From the NCBI RefSeq assembly GCF_900176535.1, contig NZ_FWXT01000001.1, positions 124,001-188,000 on the forward strand: a stretch of 64,000 bases of DNA, given 5' to 3'. The first letter of the stretch is position 1. The number at the start of each line of letters is the position of its first letter. The notes beneath the pieces were generated by a model, which saw only the letters and a program-made list of their open reading frames with translations, searched no databases and had not been told where the DNA came from. The DNA comes from Pedobacter africanus. GTDB lineage: Bacteria; Bacteroidota; Bacteroidia; Sphingobacteriales; Sphingobacteriaceae. Shown here in pieces: positions 29,203 to 36,326 of this stretch. Position numbers and translations under genes: made by a program.

Positions 29203-30348
29203 CTATTTCATCACCAGGATCCTCCTTCCTTCAATTTTAAAATGTACATCATTGGTCAGCTCTATTGTGCGCAGCACCTTTGCCACATTGTCAAATTTGC
29301 TGAACGAGCCACTGAACTGTCTGTTCAGTAATTCATCTTTGTAAACAATTTCCACATCATACCATCTCGCAATCTGGCGGAGGATGCTTCCAATATCTTC
29401 ACTTACAAATTCAAACTTCCCGTTTTTCCAGGCTATGGATTTCTCTGCATCGGTATGGCTAAGGCTTAGGTTCTCGCTGCTGAGAATGGCTTGCTGACCA
29501 GGTTTCAGGACTGCAGTCTCTTCCCTGTTTAAAGCACGCAAACCTATACTTCCTTCCAGTAAAGTAGTTTTGGTTATGGGCTCATCTTCATAACTGCTTA
29601 GGTTAAAATGGGTGCCCAATACCTTAATCTCCTGTTTGTCTGTAGTAACAAAAAAAGGTCTGTCCTTATTTTTTGCAATTTCAAAATAAGCTTCACCGGA
29701 TAGGGAAACGCGGCGTTCTGTCCCCATCGCAAAGTTTGCAGGATATTTTATTGAGGATCCCGCATTCAGCCAAACATCTGTTCCGTCGGGCAAATGTACC
29801 TGGTAAGTTTCGCCGGTACTGGTTGAAAGCGTATTGAAACGTGGTGCATCTCCGGGTGCACTATAGGCGTTCCCCATCGAGTACACAAGTTTCCCATCCC
29901 TGTCCTTATGGATGAATACACCAGCTTCTTTTATAATTTCGCCGCTAACCTGATCAGATAGCTTTATCTTTTTGCCGTTGGCAAGGGTTAACGTTGCGGA
30001 GTTATGCCCCGGCCTGATGTTGTGCTGGTAGGTAAGCAATGTGGCAGGTCCCTGGTTAATATACAGAAATAGCGCAGCGAATGCGATCAGCAATACAGCC
30101 GCTGCCGCGATCCCCTTCCACCAAAGCTTCAGTCTTTTTGGCTTTTCTGCTATTGCCCGGCTGATATTGCTGTAGATTTCTTTTCGCAGATCTGACTCGG
30201 ATGCAGAAAAATGCCGGGGTACCTCCAGCTGCACTGCATAAGCATTTAACCAATCCATCAGTTCTTTTTCCTCGGTTTTGGTTGCTGCTCCGTTTTTCCA
30301 TTTATTTGAAAGGTAGCTATACCGTTCCTTGTTGTCGGGATGCTTCAT
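29203..30348 (-). CDS. FecR-family anti-sigma factor (second locus)
   Basis: 381 residues: cytoplasmic helical N-terminus to about 75, one membrane segment near 80-98 (GIAAAAVLLIAFAALFLYI), a FecR domain with TYQVHLPDGTDVWLNAGSS and EAYFEIAKNKDRPFFV, and a DUF4974 C-terminus (EFVSEDIGSILRQIARWYDV). It should hold the ECF sigma factor encoded 66 bases upstream and release it when the STN domain of the downstream SusC signals. Equivalent in layout to the FecR at 5469-6620. Confidence 0.94.
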   Translation of the reverse strand: MKHPDNKERYSYLSNKWKNGAATKTEEKELMDWLNAYAVQLEVPRHFSASESDLRKEIYSNISRAIAEKPKRLKLWWKGIAAAAVLLIAFAALFLYINQGPATLLTYQHNIRPGHNSATLTLANGKKIKLSDQVSGEIIKEAGVFIHKDRDGKLVYSMGNAYSAPGDAPRFNTLSTSTGETYQVHLPDGTDVWLNAGSSIKYPANFAMGTERRVSLSGEAYFEIAKNKDRPFFVTTDKQEIKVLGTHFNLSSYEDEPITKTTLLEGSIGLRALNREETAVLKPGQQAILSSENLSLSHTDAEKSIAWKNGKFEFVSEDIGSILRQIARWYDVEIVYKDELLNRQFSGSFSKFDNVAKVLRTIELTNDVHFKIEGRRILVMK

Positions 30349-30414
30349 TTTTTGCTGCTTTTACCTATATGTCAGTTCAGCAGAACAAATCCCTTAGTGG
30401 TCATTAAAAAAAAA

Positions 30415-30978
30415 TTAGAGCAGACTAAGGAGAAAGCTTTTCAAGCCTGTTTTCAATGTTTTAATGGCCTTACCCAGGTGGGCTTCAACGGTCTTTTCGG
30501 AGATGTCCAGTTCCTGCGCGATCTCCTTCTGCGACATGCCCTGCTCACGGCTCATGGTAAATACAAGTCTGCATTTTTCGGGCAAATCGGCAACCAAAGC
30601 TGACAGCCGTTCTTTCAGTTCCTCAAATTCCAGCCATTCCTGGGTAGAATTGTCAATTTCGGAAACAACTGGCAGACTGTCCAGATACTTTTTACGGATG
30701 TAATGCTTATCCAGCGAATTGATAATGCGATATTTTACAGAAACTGAAAGATAGGCCGAGAGGCTCCCTTCTATTTTCAGACTGTCCCTACGTTCCCACA
30801 AGCTGATAAAAATATTTTGCACAATTTCACGGGCCTCCTCCAGTTCAAATACCTTTTGCCCCGCTGTTGTAAATAGCTTTTTCCAGTAGCGGTTATAAAT
30901 TTCAGTAAATGCACTCCGGTCATCCTGTTTCAAGAGCACAACCAATTCACCATCAGAAAGGGTATTGTAAACCACCAT
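30415..30978 (-). CDS. ECF-type RNA polymerase sigma factor (second locus)
   Basis: 187 residues from the ATG at 30978; a TTG at 30993 is less likely. Region 2 shows AFTEIYNRYWKKLFTTAGQ and LEEAREIVQNIFISLWERR; region 4 shows LPEKCRLVFTMSREQGMSQKEIA and the helix-turn-helix SEKTVEAHLGKAI. It heads the operon ECF-fecR-susC-susD-tlpA. Like the two sigma factors near 7-8 kb it ends in a short hydrophobic tail (LKSFLLSLL). Confidence 0.94.
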   Translation of the reverse strand: MVVYNTLSDGELVVLLKQDDRSAFTEIYNRYWKKLFTTAGQKVFELEEAREIVQNIFISLWERRDSLKIEGSLSAYLSVSVKYRIINSLDKHYIRKKYLDSLPVVSEIDNSTQEWLEFEELKERLSALVADLPEKCRLVFTMSREQGMSQKEIAQELDISEKTVEAHLGKAIKTLKTGLKSFLLSLL

Positions 30979-31007
30979 GAAGAATTGCCCCAAGCTTAAA
31001 TCATTCT

Positions 31008-31367
31008 TTAGGCTAAAGATACTTCTTTATTGTTTAAAAATTCAGCTATCGCATTCAGATATTCATCGGGCACCTCTTCACAGGTCTTGTTACAAAGGGA
31101 ATATTGACCGGAATTGAATTTCTCAATAAAAATGCCGCTCCTGGGATCGAACTTCAGATAGCCCAGGTCAAAAAATCGTTCGGCCAGATCACCGGATGCA
31201 TCCATCGATCTGAACTGCAAGGGTTTGATCGCCAGGTTCTTTTTGTTAATCAGAAGCCACTGAAATTTATGTGCAGCAGCCGCATCATCAGGGACATATT
31301 TTTTAATCTCAATAATGCACAGGTCATTATTGTCTAAAAAATACAGACATTCAAAATTAACTCGCAT
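31008..31367 (-). CDS. small protein of unknown function
   Basis: About 119 residues from the ATG at 31367; the frame is open to a GTG at 31436. I do not recognise a family. The sequence looks like a compact soluble protein, with IIEIKKYVPDD, KFQWLLINKKN and a C-terminal EYLNAIAEFLN helix, and no signal peptide or membrane segment. It lies directly upstream of the second-locus sigma gene (29 bases before its ATG) and divergently from the sulfatase gene, so it may be co-transcribed with the sigma factor. Confidence that it is a real gene is moderate. Confidence 0.55.
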   Translation of the reverse strand: MRVNFECLYFLDNNDLCIIEIKKYVPDDAAAAHKFQWLLINKKNLAIKPLQFRSMDASGDLAERFFDLGYLKFDPRSGIFIEKFNSGQYSLCNKTCEEVPDEYLNAIAEFLNNKEVSLA

Positions 31368-31563
31368 AATCTGGTTTGGTTTTACCTGGGGTGCTAAACA
31401 AAATTCAGGCCAGTTACGGGAAACATCGCCAGGCACTATTTTTTACAATCAGGACTGCAGGAGCCGTTACCTATGTTACCCAAAGCCGGAAATTATTGCT
31501 CAAAAATTCATACCTGATTATTTACCAATTTGCATTTAGCTACTTTATTGTAACTTTAGGATT

Positions 31564-32970
31564 ATGCTGTTGAAACTTCTTGCACTCTTTACCCTACTGC
31601 TTTCTTCACTGGCCTTTTCTGCTGCTGCACAGCAAAAGCCCAATGTGATCTTTATTCTGGCCGATGACATGGGTTATGGCGACCTGGGTTGCTACGGACA
31701 AAAACTTATTGAAACGCCAAATATAGACCGGTTGGCTGCAGGTGGCATGCGTTTCACTCAGTTCTATGCCGGTACATCGGTATGTGCACCGTCCAGGGCT
31801 TCGCTCATGACGGGCCTGCATACAGGGCATACTCCTATCAGGGGTAATTACGAAATCAAACCTGAAGGACAGCTGCCCTTACCCGATTCAGCCTGTATCA
31901 TACCCGAGATGTTTAAAGCTGCAGGCTACAAAACCGGGGCCTTTGGCAAATGGGGCATGGGTTATCCCGGATCGGAAGGCGACCCTATAAAACAGGGATT
32001 CGACCAGTTTTACGGTTACAATTGCCAAAGGCAGTCCCATAACTTTTTCCCGGATCATTTGTGGAACAACCAGCAGCGGATAGTGTTGAACAATACGCTT
32101 ACCGAACAACGCGATTATGCTCCGGAACTGATCCAGCAACAGGCCATGACCTTTATAGAGCAGAATAAATCCAATCCCTTTTTCCTGTACCTGGCTTACA
32201 CCCTACCTCATGCAGCCCTGCAATTGCCTGCCGCTGACCCGGTATTTGAGCATTATAAAAAGAAATTCAAGGAACAGCCAAAAACCATTATAAAAGATTG
32301 GAATGGCATAGGCTATCAGCCCCAGGCCTATTCCCATGCAGCTTACGCGGCTATGGTAACCAAACTCGACAATTATGTAGGCGAAGTAGTGGCCCGGTTA
32401 AAAAAATTAGGACTGGACAAAAATACCATGATCATCTTCACGAGCGATAACGGGCCCCACAAAGAAGGAGGAAATGAACCTGCCTTCTTTAACAGCAGTG
32501 CGGGGTTCAGGGGCATAAAACGTCAGCTTTCGGAAGGTGGCATCCGGGAACCGATGATCGTTAGCTGGCCTGGAAAAATCAAAGCCAGGCAGGTCTCCAA
32601 TCATGTGGGCGCCTTCTGGGACTTTATGCCAACCTTTGCTGAACTGACCGGGCAAATTCTGCAAGGCCATACAGATGGACTGTCCATTTTACCTATTCTG
32701 CTCCACAAGGGCCAACAGCAGCAACATGAATTCCTGTATTGGGAATTTCATGAAGATGGCGGCCGGCAGGCCGTCCGAATGGGCAAATGGAAAGGTATCC
32801 GTGAAAAAGCCATTAAAAATCCGTATAGTGCTATTGCACTATACGACCTGGCTAATGATCCGGGCGAAACAAAGAACCTGGCTTCAGCCTTTCCTGAGGT
32901 GGTCAGCAAAATCAGGAAAATCATGCAAAATGAACATACCGAGCACAAGGATTTTCCTTTCTTTAATTGA
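31564..32970 (+). CDS. secreted sulfatase, formylglycine-dependent (S1 family)
   Basis: 468 residues with a signal peptide ending near AAAQ. The sulfatase N-terminus NVIFILADDMGYGDLGCYG supplies the calcium-binding acids, and the signature CAPSRAS (Cys74) is of the Cys type that a formylglycine-generating enzyme or anSME must mature. GKWGMGYPG and IIFTSDNGPH are further family blocks. It should remove sulfate esters in the periplasm. It stands alone on the plus strand, with no sulfated-glycan hydrolase in the window, so its substrate is unclear. A perfect hairpin at 32822-32845 inside the coding region is probably chance. The last eight bases overlap the facing small gene. Confidence 0.92.
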   Translation: MLLKLLALFTLLLSSLAFSAAAQQKPNVIFILADDMGYGDLGCYGQKLIETPNIDRLAAGGMRFTQFYAGTSVCAPSRASLMTGLHTGHTPIRGNYEIKPEGQLPLPDSACIIPEMFKAAGYKTGAFGKWGMGYPGSEGDPIKQGFDQFYGYNCQRQSHNFFPDHLWNNQQRIVLNNTLTEQRDYAPELIQQQAMTFIEQNKSNPFFLYLAYTLPHAALQLPAADPVFEHYKKKFKEQPKTIIKDWNGIGYQPQAYSHAAYAAMVTKLDNYVGEVVARLKKLGLDKNTMIIFTSDNGPHKEGGNEPAFFNSSAGFRGIKRQLSEGGIREPMIVSWPGKIKARQVSNHVGAFWDFMPTFAELTGQILQGHTDGLSILPILLHKGQQQQHEFLYWEFHEDGGRQAVRMGKWKGIREKAIKNPYSAIALYDLANDPGETKNLASAFPEVVSKIRKIMQNEHTEHKDFPFFN

Positions 32971-33154
32971 GCCTGTATTCCTGGTATTTGCCTAATACCG
33001 GGCTAAAATAAGTCCTGTAGCCATGCCTTTTCTGGCAATCTGCACAGCCACAGTCGCCTGCCGGGTGCACACAGTGGCAGCATCTTTCACAGCCATTAGG
33101 GTTCCTGTCAAACAGCATGCTGATCTCCCAGTCCCATTCGTTATACGTTTTCAT
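32963..33154 (-). CDS. very small Cys-rich protein, possibly metal binding
   Basis: 63 residues from the ATG at 33154, chosen because a full Shine-Dalgarno AAGGAGG ends about five bases upstream, which is rare in this window. Seven of the residues between 22 and 40 are cysteines, in a CERCCHC then CGCADC arrangement, with several His and Arg around them. This looks like a small zinc- or metal-binding knuckle. I do not recognise a family. No signal peptide. The stop codon overlaps the end of the sulfatase gene on the other strand by eight bases. Confidence 0.6.
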   Translation of the reverse strand: MKTYNEWDWEISMLFDRNPNGCERCCHCVHPAGDCGCADCQKRHGYRTYFSPVLGKYQEYRLN

Positions 33155-33252
33155 ACGCCCTCCTTTCAAAGTCAGACATGAGTCATCTGACGGGTTAAAG
33201 GTAGCGCCGCTGGTATTCTTCTGAAATATGGCATCGTTATAAAGGCAAAATC

Positions 33253-33272
33253 GATAGCCGAACCGGCCTATC
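33253..33272 (-). terminator. possible terminator after the pectin operon
   Basis: Eight stem pairs in two blocks (GATAG and CCG with a one-base bulge) close a three-base loop, about a dozen bases after the stop of the alcohol dehydrogenase gene. In the minus-strand RNA the stem is followed by a short T-run (GATTTTG). Confidence 0.4.
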
Positions 33273-33283
33273 CGGGCGTTAAT

Positions 33284-34306
33284 TTATAATGCAACCATAG
33301 CTTTTATCACGCCATTCGCCGGATCAAGCCAGTTTTTGAACTGATCTGCAACCTGGTCAAACATCACCCTATGGGTAATATAGGTAGCCGGTTCCAGCAG
33401 TCCGGCCTTCATACTGGCAATCACATGTTCAAAATCTTCCCTTGTGGCATTTCTGCTGCTCATCAGGGTAGCCTCGCGCTTATGGAATTCGGGATGGCTA
33501 AAGGATATTGGCTCCTTTTGCAACCCGATCAAAACAAAACGCGCACCGTGTGCCATATATTGAAAAGCATTGTTTATCGCTTTAAGACTCCCCGTGGCAT
33601 CTATAACGGCTGTAGGCATATCCCCGGCTGTGATCTGCTGTAATTGCTCCAATACGTCCGGATCAAGCGCGTTCACCACATGTGCCACCTTCAACTTATC
33701 TTTGCAAAACTGCAATCGGGTAGAATTGATGTCGAGCGCTATAACCTTTGCACCAGCTATACGTGCAAATTCCATAGTACCCAAACCAATAGGACCTGCC
33801 CCTATAACCAACACAAATTCATCCTTTTGGATACCCGCCCTACGTACCCCGTGTGCACCAATGGCCAGCGGCTCTACCAGGGCAAGTTCATCGTAACTCA
33901 GGCCTTCCCCCTGGATCAAAGAAACTGAAGGCACCGAAAGATATTCTGCCATCCCCCCGTCTACATGCACGCCACATACTTTAATGTCTGTACAGCAATT
34001 TGGCTTGCCAGAGCGACAGGCAATACATGTCCCGCAGTTGAAATAAGGGATAAAAGTTACTTTTTCACCTTGCTCAAAACCGGGGGCGCCATCCGCTTCC
34101 ACCAGTTCTCCTGCCAGTTCATGGCCCAATATCCTGGGGTAACTGAAAAAAGGCTGTGTACCTTCAAAGGCATGCAGGTCGGTTCCGCATATCCCGATCC
34201 TTTTGATCCGTATTATTGCACGGCCCGAACCAGGTACAGGTTTTTCGGCATTTGCATATTCAAATGCTCCGGGCATGGTGCAAACCAATGTTCTCATCTT
34301 CTCCAT
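33284..34306 (-). CDS. zinc-dependent medium-chain alcohol/polyol dehydrogenase
   Basis: 340 residues of the zinc MDR superfamily. The catalytic zinc site is shown by GICGTDLHAFEG and LGHELAGEL, the structural zinc lobe by CGTCIACRSGKPNCC, and the NAD(P) fold by VIGAGPIGLGTMEFARIAGA. The closest type I recognise is the sorbitol / RspB / L-galactonate 5-dehydrogenase group of sugar-acid and polyol dehydrogenases. It follows the GH105 gene by 11 bases and is the last gene of the pectin region, so it probably oxidises a sugar or sugar acid freed from the polymer. The exact substrate cannot be assigned; L-galactonate and L-fuconate-like acids are candidates. Confidence 0.85.
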   Translation of the reverse strand: MEKMRTLVCTMPGAFEYANAEKPVPGSGRAIIRIKRIGICGTDLHAFEGTQPFFSYPRILGHELAGELVEADGAPGFEQGEKVTFIPYFNCGTCIACRSGKPNCCTDIKVCGVHVDGGMAEYLSVPSVSLIQGEGLSYDELALVEPLAIGAHGVRRAGIQKDEFVLVIGAGPIGLGTMEFARIAGAKVIALDINSTRLQFCKDKLKVAHVVNALDPDVLEQLQQITAGDMPTAVIDATGSLKAINNAFQYMAHGARFVLIGLQKEPISFSHPEFHKREATLMSSRNATREDFEHVIASMKAGLLEPATYITHRVMFDQVADQFKNWLDPANGVIKAMVAL

Positions 34307-34317
34307 GATCTTGTAAA

Positions 34318-36231
34318 TTATCGTTTGCCCGGCAGGTTCCCCAGCCAGTTCACCAGGTCCTGCCCGGCTTTAAAGTTCTCATATTCCGCAGGCAGCTTCC
34401 TTCCATCTACATACTCATTATACAACCATGGATCTCCGATCACAAATACCGTCCCTTTACCATATTTACTTACAGCAATGACATTGTCACTGTCCTCATC
34501 TTTCAATACCGGTTTTGCCTGGCTTCCCAGTGTCAGACTGCAATATTCCTTAACATACAGCTGTCTGGCCGTCTTCAAAATTGCATTTCCTTCCGGTACC
34601 AATACTTTACCCATCTCAAAACGGTTGTTGACTACCCGTCCCTTGCTATTGTAGTTAAACTGAATGTCAAATGTTTTTGCCAGGGTATTGAAATGATCCA
34701 GTTCTGTATTTCCTGTATCGTTGGCCATCAAAACCAGCAAACCGCCAGCTTTTACCCAATCTGCAATGACTTTAATGTGGTCTTTATTGATAAAATTGGG
34801 CTTAGGCACCTCCTTTTCCGTATCAGGGTCTACGATAATATAAACCGATGCACTCTTTAAACTGAGGGCGGTGGGCGCCGCATTTAAAGTTGCGGTTTTG
34901 AAACCGGCATTGCGAAACTGTTCTCCCCACAGCGAAAAACCACCGGCAGCCATTTCCTCCCATTTGTAATGCCAGGAAACCTCGTTGCCCTGCTGGTCTT
35001 TTTTCTTTTCGTTGTTGAACCAGGAATCCAGCAGCACAGTTTTGCCCAACCCGGGTTTAGGCATTGCGGCAATTTCCATTTCGTTGGCAGCCAATAAAAA
35101 GGCTCCTACTCCTTTCGGATCATTGCTAACCACCTTTTCGCTCATGTAATACGCATAACTACCATCACGGTAGGGTTTCCCGCCCAGGCCCGATACGCTG
35201 ACTGTCCCCTTCAGGTTAACCTTACCTTCGCCGCGCTGCTCCACAAATTCCTGCTGCATACCTTTGTAACCTTTAGCGGCAACAGCAAAATAGCTTGCAG
35301 GCAAACAACCCAGGCGTACACCTTTTGCAAGGGCATACACAAACATGGCAGAGGCTGATGACTCAAAGTAATTGCCCTTTTCGTTAGGCAGGTCCAGAAT
35401 ATCGTACCAAACCCCCGTTTTGTCGTTCTGCGTACTTTTAATGGCAACTGCAAGCCGGTTTAGAATGTTAATCAGTTCTTTGCGTTGTGGATGGTTCTGA
35501 GGGAAATAATCCAGTGTTTCCACCAGGGCCATGCCATACCAGCCCATAGCCCTTGCCCATATGTGCGGAGAAAGACCCGTTTTTGGGTCTGCCCATTTTT
35601 CGATCTTCGATTCATCCCAGCCATGATAAAGCAATCCTGTTTTTGCATCCCTGGTGTTTTTTTCAATCCAGATAAACTGGCTGGCAATATCATCAAAGGC
35701 TTTTGCATTGCCGGTCAATGTGGCATACGCTGCATAAAATGGCTGTCCCATATACAAACCATCCAGCCATACCTGGTTGGGATAGATCTGCTTATGCCAG
35801 AAACCGCCTTGTTTGGTGCGGGGCTGTTTTTGCAGTTGTTCCCACAACAATGTGGCTGCTTTAAAATATTTGGCCTGCCCGGTTACCTGATAAAGGTTCA
35901 ATAAAACTGTTCCGTTTTTTACATTGTCGATATTGAAATGTTCCTGGCTGTAGGTGTCTATCGCCCCATCTGCAGATATAAAGGCATCCATATCTTTCTG
36001 GATATATTTGAAATAGGCCGCATTCCCCGTACGCCTCCATAGGGCAGCCATCCCGTCCTGTACCACGCCATGATCATAAGACCATTTTTTTGCGCGCTCC
36101 GGCCAGATCTCCATTACGGTGGCCGCCATCTGTTCGGAAAGGGGTTTTGGATTGCTTTGCTGAGCCCTGACCTGTGAGGCAGCAGCCATACAAACTATCA
36201 GACTAAATATAAGGGAGATTCTTTTTTTCAT
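34318..36231 (-). CDS. GH105 unsaturated (rhamno)galacturonyl hydrolase fused to a DUF4350-like domain
   Basis: 637 residues with a signal peptide ending near VRAQ. Residues about 30-385 are a GH105 (YteR/YesR-type) alpha/alpha barrel; the catalytic-type Asp157 lies in WLDGLYMGQPFYA. GH105 enzymes remove the unsaturated uronic acid left by pectate or rhamnogalacturonan lyases. Residues about 395-637 are a second, Rossmann-like domain (VLMAND, KYGKGTVFVIGDPWLYNEY) related to DUF4350 glutamine-amidotransferase-like folds. The fused protein is much longer than single-domain GH105 enzymes (about 370). It lies 95 bases after the main operon and 11 bases before the alcohol dehydrogenase. Confidence 0.9.
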   Translation of the reverse strand: MKKRISLIFSLIVCMAAASQVRAQQSNPKPLSEQMAATVMEIWPERAKKWSYDHGVVQDGMAALWRRTGNAAYFKYIQKDMDAFISADGAIDTYSQEHFNIDNVKNGTVLLNLYQVTGQAKYFKAATLLWEQLQKQPRTKQGGFWHKQIYPNQVWLDGLYMGQPFYAAYATLTGNAKAFDDIASQFIWIEKNTRDAKTGLLYHGWDESKIEKWADPKTGLSPHIWARAMGWYGMALVETLDYFPQNHPQRKELINILNRLAVAIKSTQNDKTGVWYDILDLPNEKGNYFESSASAMFVYALAKGVRLGCLPASYFAVAAKGYKGMQQEFVEQRGEGKVNLKGTVSVSGLGGKPYRDGSYAYYMSEKVVSNDPKGVGAFLLAANEMEIAAMPKPGLGKTVLLDSWFNNEKKKDQQGNEVSWHYKWEEMAAGGFSLWGEQFRNAGFKTATLNAAPTALSLKSASVYIIVDPDTEKEVPKPNFINKDHIKVIADWVKAGGLLVLMANDTGNTELDHFNTLAKTFDIQFNYNSKGRVVNNRFEMGKVLVPEGNAILKTARQLYVKEYCSLTLGSQAKPVLKDEDSDNVIAVSKYGKGTVFVIGDPWLYNEYVDGRKLPAEYENFKAGQDLVNWLGNLPGKR

Positions 36232-36326
36232 TTGTCATGCTATAAATGGTTCTTACAATTCTACATAGTTTTAGGCTGGGATTGCAGTAAAAGGGCCAAA
36301 ATAACTACGCAATCGTTGCCAAAATC

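Noticed and set aside
32822..32845. Perfect 10-base hairpin with a TATT loop inside the sulfatase gene
   Set aside because: It lies in coding sequence for an ordinary family block, and about one such palindrome is expected by chance in a window this long.
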